A stretch of 64,000 nucleotides of DNA from Geomesophilobacter sediminis (lineage in GTDB: Bacteria; Desulfobacterota; Desulfuromonadia; Geobacterales; Geobacteraceae), in NCBI RefSeq assembly GCF_016458275.1, contig NZ_JAEMHM010000008.1:124001-188000 (forward strand), written 5' to 3'. Numbering within the stretch: the first letter of the stretch is position 1; each line of letters starts with the position of its first letter. Of the stretch, positions 35,243 through 44,154 are shown one piece after another. A program made the position numbers and the translations under genes. The notes under the pieces were generated by a model. That model ran no database searches. It was not told where the DNA came from and saw nothing but the letters and a program-made list of their open reading frames with translations.

Positions 35243-35545
35243 TCAGCTGCCCGAAATTCTGGATTCAAGGTCCATCCGGGCATGAAGTATTCTGACAACT
35301 TCGATGGTATCTGGTGCTGATGTTCGGTAAAAGATGACATGACTTCCTGCGTTTGCCTTTCGATACCCGAAACGGATGTCGCTGCAATCTTTTCCTTTGA
35401 GTGGATCGGCGGCCAGTTGCTGAAAAACATGATGGCGGCTGCCCAGGTACTTGTTTCGTTGACTGCGTCCCCATTTCGCCTCGGTATAGCGGCCGATTTC
35501 TTTCAGATCCTCTTTGGCCCTTTCGGTCAAGGTGAACAGTGCCAT
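35243..35545 (-). CDS. parE: ParE-type toxin (RelE/ParE superfamily)
   Basis: A 100-residue toxin-fold protein: LTERAKEDLKEIGRYTEAKWG at the N-terminus and IRFGYRKANAGSHVIFYR with EVVRILHARMD near the C-terminus are classic ParE features. ParE toxins inhibit DNA gyrase. The ATG at 35545 overlaps the last base of the antitoxin stop codon (TGATG), so translation is coupled; a GTG three bases upstream is also possible. With the antitoxin gene directly upstream this forms a complete type II toxin-antitoxin module. Confidence 0.93.
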   Translation of the reverse strand: MALFTLTERAKEDLKEIGRYTEAKWGRSQRNKYLGSRHHVFQQLAADPLKGKDCSDIRFGYRKANAGSHVIFYRTSAPDTIEVVRILHARMDLESRISGS

Positions 35546-35790
35546 CACGGCAAGCCTTCTGCATCAAGTTCTTCGATCAACTTTTCGAGGGAATATTCTA
35601 CGGTTCCGGATTCTTCTCCTTCTTGCAAGGCGCGGCGCAACATCACCAATTTCGTTTCCCGCTCCTCCAGCAACCTCAGGCCGGCACGGATTGCCTCGCT
35701 GGCAGAAGCGAACCGTCCATTCGCAATCTGCTCGGAAATGAATTTCTCATAGTATGCACCGATGGTAACACTCGTGTTCTTCGCAGCCAT
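35545..35790 (-). CDS. parD: ParD-type antitoxin
   Basis: An 81-residue antitoxin: a ribbon-helix-helix N-terminus (TSVTIGAYYEKFISEQIANG) followed by RFASASEAIRAGLRLLEERE, then an acidic C-terminal tail (EEGESGTVEYSLEKLIEELD) that should wrap the toxin. ATG 35790 has AGGAGG. ParD normally represses its own operon; TATTAT-like sequence at about 35825-35832 on the minus strand may be the -10 element. Confidence 0.93.
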   Translation of the reverse strand: MAAKNTSVTIGAYYEKFISEQIANGRFASASEAIRAGLRLLEERETKLVMLRRALQEGEESGTVEYSLEKLIEELDAEGLP

Positions 35791-35978
35791 GAAGTACCTC
35801 CTCCGTTTCTCCAAGATCCAGCATATAATATTTATTGGTATCGGGCAATTGAACCTTTGGCTTATAGTGAACGTTTGCCGATACGGGCTGTTGCCGCTCG
35901 AATGACTTCAGCAATCGCGGGGAAGCACCGATAGGTCAACCAAACATTGCCGAGAAACGACGTCGTACCGGAGGAATC

Positions 35979-36482
35979 ATGCTGGCCGGAGTACGCGGGA
36001 CCGTGGTAACAGCTTTTCTGCTCTTGATCGTTGATGCGGTGCTGGTCAACACGGTCTTCATGGCTGGGATCGTTCTCTTGGTCGGGATTCCGGTGTTGCT
36101 GGTTAAACTTGTCCTGTACCGGAAGGAGCGCGAGCGGCGCAGGCTCCTGTTGAAACGGGCGGCGGTCTGGGGCGCCATGGTGGTCCTCAGCATCGCCGCG
36201 CTCATCGGCAACGATTCCCTTGCCGTGCGCAGAGCGGAAAAGGTCATCGCCGCCTGTGAGGCGTTCCGCGGAAAAACCGGCGCCTATCCTGAGAAACTCT
36301 CCCAACTGGTCCCCGGATACCTCCCAAAGATCCCGCTGGCGAAACCGTTCGTTACCGTCGGCGACAAATTCCAGTATCATGCCGACCCCGCCGATCATTG
36401 TCTCAGCTACACCACGGTCCCCCCCTACGGCAGAATGTGCTATCACCTCGAAAAGAGGCATTGGGAGGCTTTGAACGACTAG
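35979..36482 (+). CDS. Membrane protein of unknown function with a C-terminal soluble domain
   Basis: A 167-residue protein with three hydrophobic helices (about 5-22, 24-42 and 60-78) and a soluble C-terminal part (about 85-167) containing AEKVIAACEAFRGKTGAYPE. That motif resembles the start of type II secretion pseudopilin or DUF-like periplasmic domains, in which a helix is followed by GxYP and a short strand. The start is ATG with GGAGG. It diverges from parD. No function assigned. Confidence 0.72.
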   Translation: MLAGVRGTVVTAFLLLIVDAVLVNTVFMAGIVLLVGIPVLLVKLVLYRKERERRRLLLKRAAVWGAMVVLSIAALIGNDSLAVRRAEKVIAACEAFRGKTGAYPEKLSQLVPGYLPKIPLAKPFVTVGDKFQYHADPADHCLSYTTVPPYGRMCYHLEKRHWEALND

Positions 36483-36798
36483 CAGCGGTTCACCCGCAGG
36501 TCTCATTAAAGAGCTGCGGGTGATCTTGACCATAGGAAAATAGATAAAAAGGTGCAGTAAAACACGTAATTGCCAGCCTTATTGTGTGAACTAGCCTCAT
36601 TTCAAGTTGTAATTGCTGTCTATATGATGTATGTAATGAGGACTTGACCTCTCTCATAATTCAGCATCACGCCCCGCTTCTTCCATTCCTCTTAGGTTTC
36701 TCCCTGCTGAGATAGCAATCGAATGGTCGGTAATGCCTGTGCCGTGATGCGTATCATGGGAGAGGATGATCTACAATTTTGTGTGAAGGAGGATGTTG
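36483..36798. other. 316-base intergenic region
   Basis: CACCCGCAG...CTGCGGGTG (36497-36525) forms a hairpin after the preceding gene but without a T-run. The remainder is AT-richer and probably holds the promoter of the outer membrane protein gene; I could not name a -35/-10 pair. Confidence 0.5.
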
Positions 36799-37629
36799 AT
36801 GAAGAAGATGATCCTGGCCGCCGTCGGCGTCATGCTGGCAGCTACCCCCGCGCTGGCAGAACACAAGCTGCTGGTGACCGATGTTCTCGATCCGAAACAG
36901 GTCGAGGCGCAGGCGAAGTTCGAACACACCTATCTTTCCGGAAGCCTCAGCAACCCGAGTGGGACCACCTCGGTCCGGGCCACCGAATCCCTTTACTCCG
37001 TCGGCGTGGGGCTGCTCCCCGGCCTGGAGATGACGGCGTTTATCCCGTATGTGTTCAATGAGCGGGAGAAGGCCCAGTTCACCGGGTTCGACCCGGAGGT
37101 CGATAAAAAGGACGGCTTCGGAGACTTCGCCCTCGAGGCGAAGTACCGCCTGCTGGGTGGCGAGCACGAGCCGTTCACCGTGGTTGCCGGCCTGGACCTC
37201 AAGTTCGACACCGCCGGGAACAAAAATGGCGATGCCGGGACCGGAACTACCGACTTTGCCCCTTTCATCGCCGCCAGTGCCAACCTCGGCCACCACACCA
37301 TTCCCTACGCCATCTACCAGGCCACCCTGCGCAACCACGATACCCGGGACACCCACACCATCTCGCTGGGGCTGGAGAAGGAACTGAACGAGACCTTCAC
37401 GCTGGATGGGCGGTTCGACGCCAACTTCAATACTTCTGACGACACCGTGACTGCAAATGAGCGTTACGTGTTCGAGCTGGCAAGCTACATCCAGGTGGCG
37501 CACAACCTCTACGTGCTGCCCGCCGCCGCCTACATCAAAGAAAGCGACTCGACCCTCAAGGCAACGAACACCAAGATCGGCTCCGTTGATGGCTACCGCG
37601 TCGGTGCTTCGCTGTACTACCTGTACTAA
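36799..37629 (+). CDS. Outer membrane beta-barrel protein (MetA-pathway/transporter-like)
   Basis: A 276-residue exported protein: signal peptide (1-20, cleaved after ATPALA), then alternating amphipathic strands ending with the C-terminal VGASLYYLY, a terminal aromatic pattern typical of outer membrane barrels. Strand segments include ESLYSVGVGLLPGLEMTAFI and GDFALEAKYRLLG. This style fits the 'phenol degradation MetA'/transporter barrel group. AAGGAGG directly touches the ATG at 36793, so I use the ATG at 36799 (6-base spacing). A strong terminator follows. Confidence 0.8.
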   Translation: MKKMILAAVGVMLAATPALAEHKLLVTDVLDPKQVEAQAKFEHTYLSGSLSNPSGTTSVRATESLYSVGVGLLPGLEMTAFIPYVFNEREKAQFTGFDPEVDKKDGFGDFALEAKYRLLGGEHEPFTVVAGLDLKFDTAGNKNGDAGTGTTDFAPFIAASANLGHHTIPYAIYQATLRNHDTRDTHTISLGLEKELNETFTLDGRFDANFNTSDDTVTANERYVFELASYIQVAHNLYVLPAAAYIKESDSTLKATNTKIGSVDGYRVGASLYYLY

Positions 37630-37650
37630 CCCGGTTCATATCTAAGCTGA

Positions 37651-37692
37651 GAAAAGCCGCCCACCGGTCATGCCCGGGGGCGGCTTTTCTTG
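37651..37692 (+). terminator. Rho-independent terminator of the outer membrane protein gene
   Basis: GAAAAGCCGCCC pairs with GGGCGGCTTTTC around a 13-16-base loop, followed by TTG. Located 22 bases after the stop codon. Confidence 0.85.
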
Positions 37693-37786
37693 TTTCAGAC
37701 CGGTGTTGTGGACTTCCGCTGTTTCAGTCCCGGCCGAATATCTCTTTATTTTCTGGGGGGAAAGTTCTTAAAATGAACCATGGTGA

Positions 37787-37890
37787 TTCATTGTCATGGG
37801 AGTGACCGGCGCCGGGAAAAGCCTGATCGGGGGCATGCTGGCGGCGGATTTGGGGTGGATCTTCCTGCAAGGTGACCTCTTGCGATTCAG
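37787..37890 (+). pseudogene. 5' fragment of a gluconate kinase-like (P-loop) gene
   Basis: The reading FIVMGVTGAGKSLIGGMLAA followed by DLGWIFLQGDLL matches the N-terminus of gluconokinase/GntK-like kinases (MGVSGSGKSTIG...LGWxFxxGD). It breaks off after about 32 residues, exactly where a REP-like repeat (37891) begins, and nothing of the remaining 140 residues is present. No start signal is seen. A deletion at the repeat is the likeliest cause. Confidence 0.6.
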
Positions 37891-37936
37891 ATTACCCGCT
37901 GTTTGCGGGATCGCGCCAGGAATGGCGCTCCCACAG
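37891..37936 (-). repeat. Half copy of the REP-like repeat with TTACCCGCTG leader
   Basis: ATTACCCGCTGTTTGCGGGA then TCGCGCCAGGAATGGCGCTCC. A second, shorter copy of the leader (GTTACCCGCTGTTAGCGGGA) lies at 37999-38018, so this spot holds two insertions or a duplicated end. Confidence 0.8.
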
Positions 37937-38025
37937 CTTCGGTCGGCGGCATGCGTGCAAAGGGGCGTCACTGTTGACGCGATTGGTTCGCCCGCTCGGG
38001 TTACCCGCTGTTAGCGGGATCGTGC

Positions 38026-38787
38026 CTATCCCAACTGGGCCAGGATTGCATCGGCTGCCGCCGAGATGTCTTTGGCCAGGGTGAAGTGCCCGGATATCTT
38101 GGCCTCGTCCCCCGGACGGTATTTGCCGGTCTGCACCAGTACCCCCTTAAGCCCGGCCTGCAGCGCGGCGCCGACGTCCGACTCGGCATCATCGCCGACC
38201 ATCACGCACTCTTCCGGTGCCAGACATGCCTCCGCTGCCGCCGCGGCAAAGAAATCGGCGGAGGGTTTGCCTAGGACCACGGCCTGGGTCTCGGCGGCGT
38301 ATTCCAGGGCGGTGACGAATGGCCCGGCATCCAGGTCGAGGCCGTTGGTCCCCTCGAAATACCGGGTCCTCCCGGTCGCCAGCAGCCGGGCCCCTTTTTT
38401 CAGCAGCCGGAACGCCTCGTTCATGTTGCGATAGGTGAAATCGTCCTGGGCATATCCCACCACCACCGCATCCGGCTCATCCTGGGGCAGGCCGTCGTAC
38501 TCGGCGACCAGGTTGCGGTGCACCAGGAGGTGGGGACGCAGCCCGTTTGCCTCAAGGTACCGGCGCACGGCGAGCGGCGCCGTGAAGATGTGCTCCTGGG
38601 GCATGCCGAATCCCATCCGGACCAGGTCGCCGTGCAGCATTTTTCGCGTCTTGCGGGAGGTGTTGGTGACGAAACGCACGATGAGACCGGCACCCTCCAG
38701 CCGGGACAGCGCTTCGATAGCTCCAGGAATTGCGGTCTCCCCGACATGGATGGTGCCGCTGAGATCCACAAGAATGCCCTTTATCAT
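38026..38787 (-). CDS. HAD-IIA family phosphatase (TIGR01458/HDHD2-like)
   Basis: A 253-residue HAD protein with cap type IIA. Motif I is ILVDLSGTIHVG (DxS in place of DxD, which is normal for the HDHD2/LHPP group), motif II VTNTSRKTRKM, motif III GKPSADFF and motif IV MVGDDAESDVGAA. Relatives hydrolyse phospholysine, phosphohistidine or sugar phosphates; the substrate cannot be told. ATG 38787 has GGGAGGAA. Monocistronic. Confidence 0.88.
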   Translation of the reverse strand: MIKGILVDLSGTIHVGETAIPGAIEALSRLEGAGLIVRFVTNTSRKTRKMLHGDLVRMGFGMPQEHIFTAPLAVRRYLEANGLRPHLLVHRNLVAEYDGLPQDEPDAVVVGYAQDDFTYRNMNEAFRLLKKGARLLATGRTRYFEGTNGLDLDAGPFVTALEYAAETQAVVLGKPSADFFAAAAAEACLAPEECVMVGDDAESDVGAALQAGLKGVLVQTGKYRPGDEAKISGHFTLAKDISAAADAILAQLG

Positions 38788-39096
38788 GATTTCCTCCCGG
38801 TCCCAGTCGCTCTGGATCAGCCATTGGTTTTCGTTTTCTGATGCGGGTGCACCAGATGTACCTTTTTGCCTCGGTGGAATCAAGGGTGGTGGCACGGTTT
38901 TCGCCGCGGGTTTCTCTTTACCCACTCGGTTCCGGAGCGGCAGGAGAGTCTTGCGGTAAGCCCCTCACCCCGAACCTCTCCCGGAGGGAGAGGGAGGTTT
39001 CGGATAGGAAAATACTTTGTCTTTAATTGGTTACCGGCAAGGCCGGCGGCATTGGCGGGATGGTCTGGTTCCATGCCGCCGCCACGGGGAGGAACC
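38788..39096. other. 309-base divergent intergenic region
   Basis: Holds a CCTCACCCCGAACCTCTCCC / GGGAGAGGGAGG palindromic repeat (38959-38997) and the promoters of the HAD and NUDIX genes, neither of which I can place. Confidence 0.5.
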
Positions 39097-39597
39097 ATGC
39101 CCAAGCAGAGCGCGGGAATCGTTTTGTACCGCTTCCGGGGTGGGGTCCCGCAGGTTTTTCTGGTCCATCCCGGGGGACCGTTTTGGAAAAACAAGGATCT
39201 CGGCGCCTGGTCGATCCCCAAGGGGGAATACCTGGACGGCGAGGACCCGCTGACGGTTGCCCGCCGGGAATTCCAGGAGGAGACCGGATTCACGGTGGAC
39301 GGACCCTTTACCCGGCTCGAACCGGTACGGCAGCCGGGCGGGAAGGTGGTTTCGGCGTGGGCCGTGGAGGGTGAATGTGACGCCGCGCGGATAACCAGCA
39401 ACCTCTTCCAGATGGAATGGCCTCCCCGCTCCGGCAGGAGCGCCGAATTCCCCGAGGTGGACCGTGCCGACTGGTTCACCCTCCCCGAGGCGTCGGAGAA
39501 GATCCTCAAGGGGCAACTCGGCTTGCTGGATCAGCTTCAGAATTTGCTCGGCCTGCCACTTCCCTCGGGTCCCCCGCCTAAAGAGATGGAGACCTGA
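39097..39597 (+). CDS. NUDIX hydrolase
   Basis: A 166-residue protein with a complete Nudix box (G-x5-E-x7-REUxEExGU: GEYLDGEDPLTVARREFQEE then TGF, about residues 43-66). The preceding segment FWKNKDLGAWSIPKGE is typical of a subgroup that hydrolyses diadenosine polyphosphates or related nucleotides; the substrate is not certain. The ATG has GGGAGGAACC at perfect distance. Monocistronic. Confidence 0.93.
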   Translation: MPKQSAGIVLYRFRGGVPQVFLVHPGGPFWKNKDLGAWSIPKGEYLDGEDPLTVARREFQEETGFTVDGPFTRLEPVRQPGGKVVSAWAVEGECDAARITSNLFQMEWPPRSGRSAEFPEVDRADWFTLPEASEKILKGQLGLLDQLQNLLGLPLPSGPPPKEMET

Positions 39598-39950
39598 TGC
39601 AACGTGGCACCCCGTGCCCCCGCCGTGGGGCGGTTCGACCGCAGCGATCTCTGTGATATGCCACCTCTTAGCCTTGCCAATCTCACAAACGGAATCCCTT
39701 CTCTGTCTTCACCGTCAGACAAAGTTTTCCTTTCTGTCACGCTGGGAAAATTTCCCTGTTACAGTAGAATAGTCACTGTTTTTTCCGGATGGCGCGGCAG
39801 GCAGTATCGGAGAGAGCTTCTCTCTGTTGTCATCACTGTTGGCCACCCTGAGCACGCTTTCTCGACCGTTCACTAGATTTCAACAACCATACCAGCGAAA
39901 TAGAGCTATCTTTTCCCTGCTGCCATTCATTGGGGCCTCACGTTCTGTCA
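39598..39950. other. 353-base intergenic region
   Basis: No gene, repeat or terminator recognised. It should hold the promoter for the kinase/activator operon; TAGAAT at 39764-39769 is the only -10-like sequence I noticed. Confidence 0.4.
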
Positions 39951-42305
39951 ATGCCAAACGCTCTGAACAAACATCAGGATCATCATTCACCGCCGTCCGA
40001 CCATGTGCCGGAATTCTCCGAAATCGCCTGCGGGGCGAAAGCGATCGGGAAGGGGAGGGAAGGCTTGCGCATCGTCTGTCTTGCCAGCGATCCCGATTAC
40101 CTCCGAGATGCCACGGCCCGCTTGGCCGGCGCCGGCTTGGCGCAGGCGCTGGCGGAGGTTGAGGGGCGGGAAGCGCTCGTCCAGGCGCTGGACCAGGGGG
40201 ACGTCGACCTCGTGCTGGCCGACCACGAAATCCTCCTGGACGGAGACGGCAGCAATCTCGATCTGGTCCGGCAGTACTTTCGGCTGCTCCCTTTCGTGGT
40301 TTTCGGTGACCTTTCCGAAGACAACGCCCTGGACCTGCTCGAACTCGGCATTGCCGATTATGTCCCCCGGGGCGACCTCGCCCGCATGGTCAACTCGGTC
40401 TTTCGCTGCCGCCGGGCGGCGCTCGAAAAGGAGATGTTGCGCCGGTCCCGGTTGCAGGAGTCCCGGGTGTCCCGGCTGAACGCTCTCGCCCTCCAGGTGC
40501 TCTCCTGCTCCACCGTCAAGGAGGTGCTGCAGGTGACCGGCGAGGCGGTCCTGGCGCTGCTTTGCTGCCGCTACGTCCACGCCGGACATGGCACCGACGG
40601 ACGCCTTTCCTGGGCGGTCCACTCCGGGCTGGATGACAACGGCCATCCTCCGGTACCGCGTGCGGCCGACATCCTGAACCGGCTCCGGGAAAGCTCCGGC
40701 TCCTTACGCTGGCACCACGGCCACGCCGTCTCGGGAAAGCAGGTGGGAGCGATCCCGCATCCCCGTTCCAAGGAACCGGCGGGAGATTTTGCCGCCGCCG
40801 CGCTCTCCGGGCTCGATGGGGGGGAGGCCGGGGCGGTCATTGCGGTGGAAAAGATCGAAGGGAGCTTCAGCCGGACCGACGAGGCCCTTCTCAAGCAGGT
40901 TGCGGCGGTCGCCTCGCTGGCGATCCGGCACATCGAGGCGCGCCGCGAGGCGGAACGGCAGGCGCGGGCGCTGAAACGCGAGCAGCGCGCCAGCCGAAAG
41001 CTTGCCGACCAGCTCGCTCTCGCCTTGAAAGCGGGCCGCTCCGGGACCTTCGACTGGGACGTGAAAAACGGGGGAGGACGCTGGTCCGACGAGCTCCTGG
41101 AGCTCTACGGCCTGCGCCGGGAGGAGTTCGGGGAGCGCTTCGAGGATTGGCTTGAATGCGTGATTCCGGAGGACCGGCAGACGGGAAGCCACGCCTTCCG
41201 GCAGGCGATGGAAACGGGGGAATTTGGCTGCGAGTTCCGCATCCGCCGGCGGGACAACGGGGAACTGCGCTGGATGTACGGCCGGGCTCGTTTCCTCAAG
41301 GACGGTAACGGCGAGGCGATCCGGGCGGTCGGTATCAACGTTGACATCACCGAACGCAAGGAGGTCGAAGAGCAGATCCGGGAGCTGAACCGGGTTCTGG
41401 AGCAGCGCAACGCGGAACTGAACCGGGAGCGGCGGGAATTGCAAAAGGCGCGTCAGGAGCTGGAGGAACGGGTGGCGGAGCGGACCGTGGAACTCGCCGA
41501 TACCGTGGAGAGCCTGCTCCAGGAAATCACCGAACGTACGCGTGCCGAACAGGAGCTCCAGGCCGAGACGGCGGAGCGGCTCCGGGCAATTGAAGCCCTG
41601 CGCGAGAAAGACCGGATGCTGATGCAGCAGAGCCGGCAGGCCGCCATGGGGGAGATGATCGGCAACATCGCCCACCAGTGGCGCCAGCCCCTCAACGCCC
41701 TGGCGCTCATGATCCAGTCCCTTTCGGTGGAAAAACAGCTCGGCGAGCTGACCGAGGAGTATCTCCTCTCCATCGAGCAGAAGTCGATGAAGATCATCCA
41801 TCACATGTCCCAGACCATCAACGATTTCCGCAACTACTTCAAGCCGGACAAGGAAAAGGCCCCCTTCATCGTCAGCAGCGCCGTGCGGAGCACGGTCTCC
41901 TTTCTGGAGGAAAGCTTCTTCTGTCAGGACATCGAGATCCGGGTGCATATCGACGAGGACGTCGTCGTCGACGGCTATCCCAACGAGTACGCCCAGGTGC
42001 TTTTGAACATCCTGAACAACGCCCGCGATGCCTTCCTGGACCGGGAGGTCCCGCCGCCGCGCATTATCGAGATCCGGGTCGCCGGGCGAGAGGGGCGCTC
42101 CGTGGTGACGGTCGTCGATAACGCCGGGGGAATCTCGGAGGCGGTTCTCCCCAAGATTTTCGAGCCCTACTTTACGACCAAGGAACCGGACCGGGGCACC
42201 GGTGTCGGGCTTTTCATGTCCAAGAGCATCGTCGAGAAAAATATGGGTGGCCGCCTGACGGCCCGCAACGTGAACGGCGGGGCCGAGTTCACCATCGAGG
42301 TCTGA
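39951..42305 (+). CDS. Hybrid sensor histidine kinase: receiver-like domain, GAF, PAS, kinase core
   Basis: A 784-residue soluble kinase. Residues about 40-160 are a receiver-like domain (IVCLASDPDYL ... VDLVLADHEILL, with Asp where phosphorylation would occur). A GAF-like domain follows (about 175-330), then a PAS/PAC domain (about 350-480; FDWDVKNGGGRWSDELLELY), a long coiled coil (about 480-560), HisKA with NIAHQWRQPLNALA, and HATPase_c (GTGVGLFMSKSIVEKN). The kinase core resembles that of the kinase at 536-1879. ATG 39951 is chosen without a good ribosome binding site; a TTG at 39930 is in frame. The adjacent activator gene is very likely its target. Confidence 0.85.
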   Translation: MPNALNKHQDHHSPPSDHVPEFSEIACGAKAIGKGREGLRIVCLASDPDYLRDATARLAGAGLAQALAEVEGREALVQALDQGDVDLVLADHEILLDGDGSNLDLVRQYFRLLPFVVFGDLSEDNALDLLELGIADYVPRGDLARMVNSVFRCRRAALEKEMLRRSRLQESRVSRLNALALQVLSCSTVKEVLQVTGEAVLALLCCRYVHAGHGTDGRLSWAVHSGLDDNGHPPVPRAADILNRLRESSGSLRWHHGHAVSGKQVGAIPHPRSKEPAGDFAAAALSGLDGGEAGAVIAVEKIEGSFSRTDEALLKQVAAVASLAIRHIEARREAERQARALKREQRASRKLADQLALALKAGRSGTFDWDVKNGGGRWSDELLELYGLRREEFGERFEDWLECVIPEDRQTGSHAFRQAMETGEFGCEFRIRRRDNGELRWMYGRARFLKDGNGEAIRAVGINVDITERKEVEEQIRELNRVLEQRNAELNRERRELQKARQELEERVAERTVELADTVESLLQEITERTRAEQELQAETAERLRAIEALREKDRMLMQQSRQAAMGEMIGNIAHQWRQPLNALALMIQSLSVEKQLGELTEEYLLSIEQKSMKIIHHMSQTINDFRNYFKPDKEKAPFIVSSAVRSTVSFLEESFFCQDIEIRVHIDEDVVVDGYPNEYAQVLLNILNNARDAFLDREVPPPRIIEIRVAGREGRSVVTVVDNAGGISEAVLPKIFEPYFTTKEPDRGTGVGLFMSKSIVEKNMGGRLTARNVNGGAEFTIEV

Positions 42306-42306
42306 T

Positions 42307-43284
42307 ATGACGGTCCGCTTTCCTGAGATCATCACCCAAAACAGCGTGATGGGCGATCTGCTCCAATACCTGGAGCTCATCGCCCCTTCCGGGCAGCCGG
42401 TGCTCATCCTCGGTGAGACCGGGGTAGGCAAGGAACTCTTTGCCCGGGCGCTGCACGACGCGAGCGGCAGGGACGGGCTTTTCATCGCGGTGAACGTCGC
42501 CGGACTGGATGACCACATGTTCTCCGACACCCTTTTCGGGCACGTAAAGGGGACCTATACCGGCGCGGATTCGGACCGGGAAGGGCTGGTCAGCCGGGCG
42601 GCGGGGGGGACCCTGTTTCTCGACGAGATCGGCGACCTGGCTGAACCGGCCCAGATTCGGCTGCTCCGGCTGGTACAGGAACAGGAATACTATCGCCTTG
42701 GTTGCGACACCCCCTCGCGCAGCGACGCGCGTATCGTCATTGCCACCAATCGGGATCTCCGGAGGGCGATGAACGATGGCCGGTTCCGCAAGGATCTCTA
42801 TTACCGTCTCTTCGCGCATCAGATCCCGGTCCCCCCTCTGCGTTCCCGGCCGGACGACATCCCGCTGCTGCTGGACAGCTTCGTCCGCTATGCGGCCCAG
42901 TCGCTCGGGCGGGAGGTTCCTTCCTACCACCCTGAGCTCATCACCCTGCTTGGTTCCTACTCCTTTCCGGGCAACGTTCGGGAGTTCCAGGCGATGGTGT
43001 TCGAGGCGGTGGCCCGAAGCGGAGGGGGCAAGATCTCCCTGGATCTCTTCAAGGAGATCATCCTGCGGGAGCGCTCCGATGCGCTGCCAGCCCAAGGGGG
43101 GGCGGGGAGGCCGGAAGTCCCTCCGGTGATTGCCTTCTCCCGCTTTCCCACCCTGAAGGAGGCCGAGGATTTGCTGATCGCCCAGGCGCTGGCGCTGGCC
43201 AAGTCAAATCAGGGCGTTGCTGCTGCCATGCTCGGTATCTCCCGCCAGGCACTCAACCGGAGGCTGCAGCCCAAGGATAAGTGA
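42307..43284 (+). CDS. Sigma-54-interacting AAA+ transcriptional activator without receiver domain
   Basis: A 325-residue protein that begins directly with the AAA+ domain (Walker A GETGVGKE near 38; Walker B FLDEIGDL near 101) and ends with a Fis-type helix-turn-helix (NQGVAAAMLGISRQALNRRL). The sigma-54 contact loop reads GTYTGA rather than GAFTGA. It begins one base after the kinase stop codon (GAGG in the kinase end), so both are cotranslated. Its AAA+ domain is clearly paralogous to that of the DctD-like regulator at 13615. With no receiver of its own, it is likely controlled by protein-protein contact with the kinase. Confidence 0.88.
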   Translation: MTVRFPEIITQNSVMGDLLQYLELIAPSGQPVLILGETGVGKELFARALHDASGRDGLFIAVNVAGLDDHMFSDTLFGHVKGTYTGADSDREGLVSRAAGGTLFLDEIGDLAEPAQIRLLRLVQEQEYYRLGCDTPSRSDARIVIATNRDLRRAMNDGRFRKDLYYRLFAHQIPVPPLRSRPDDIPLLLDSFVRYAAQSLGREVPSYHPELITLLGSYSFPGNVREFQAMVFEAVARSGGGKISLDLFKEIILRERSDALPAQGGAGRPEVPPVIAFSRFPTLKEAEDLLIAQALALAKSNQGVAAAMLGISRQALNRRLQPKDK

Positions 43285-43522
43285 CCCCTGCAACTTTTTT
43301 GATTGTGCTCCGAAAACGGAACTGCTGGTAAGTGGCTGTTTCTCCGCAGTTCCTCTCCCTTGTCAAAAAATCCCCGCACCATTGGTTGCACCCCCTCCCG
43401 AATCCGCTCTCTCCCATCACTTTTGCTAACCCTTCGAAGCACCGGCAAAATCTCGTGCCGCCCCGTTTCGGCATAAAAGCTGCTCTACAGGAGGCCATGG
43501 TCAGCCATGCTGCGAGGGTCCG

Positions 43523-43912
43523 ATGGTCGCGTACACCATTTCGAGTGCCAGGAACTACGATTCCAGTCTCAGGACTACCCTCCATATCGAGGGGGCCGTC
43601 ACCGTGGCGGACTGGGAGCGTTTGCGGGAACTGCTCATCGACGTATTGAAGAACAGCGAGCAGCTTGTGCTGAACATCGAGAACGTTTCGGAGTTCGACG
43701 ATTCTTTCAACGTGCTGGTCTGCCTGTTGCGCAGGACGGTTCAACTGCTCAGCAAAAGACTTACCATCGTCGGGAAAGCGGCAGATACTTTTTCATGTAT
43801 CTATGAAGCTGCCCTGCATTCCGATAAACATGCTTGTTCCTATGCCACGACGAGTTCGTGCTGCATTTGGGATAACCTGTTTACCAACAGTCCCTATACC
43901 CTGAAACAATGA
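43523..43912 (+). CDS. STAS-domain-like protein
   Basis: A 129-residue protein with a STAS-like alpha/beta fold: LRTTLHIEGAVTVADWERLR, LVLNIENVSEFDDSFNVLVC and LSKRLTIVGKA. It lacks the Ser/Thr of classical anti-sigma antagonists at the expected site (DDSFNV keeps a Ser), so a switch role is only possible. The last codons merge into a tandem octamer repeat that also supplies the stop codon. The C-terminal tail (about 95-129) is atypical and Cys-rich. ATG 43523 has GAGGG. Confidence 0.6.
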   Translation: MVAYTISSARNYDSSLRTTLHIEGAVTVADWERLRELLIDVLKNSEQLVLNIENVSEFDDSFNVLVCLLRRTVQLLSKRLTIVGKAADTFSCIYEAALHSDKHACSYATTSSCCIWDNLFTNSPYTLKQ

Positions 43913-43948
43913 AACAATAAACAATGAGACAATGAGACAATGAGGCAA
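43902..43948 (+). repeat. Tandem TGARACAA octamer repeat
   Basis: Six units: TGAAACAA twice, TAAACAA (7 bases), TGAGACAA twice and TGAGGCAA. It starts inside the STAS gene and provides its TGA. Confidence 0.85.
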
Positions 43949-44154
43949 TGAAAGTCCGGGTAGGAAAGATTGAGTTTAACCCAAGATTCTGTTCAATGCG
44001 GAGGGCAACAATGGCTGGGAAGCGAGTTAGGATGTGGGAATTGGAACAGGGGGATCGGGTCCGACAGGCCCCGACCTTCGTCAAACCTGTCGAAGTAAAA
44101 CGGTTCTGTTGATCGCAGTATCAGGCTGAAACCAGGAACCAGCACCGATCGGGC

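Noticed and set aside
40704-42530. Minus-strand frame of 608 codons opposite the hybrid kinase
   Set aside because: Shadow; low-complexity Leu/Pro/Gly composition typical of the complement of GC-rich kinase genes.
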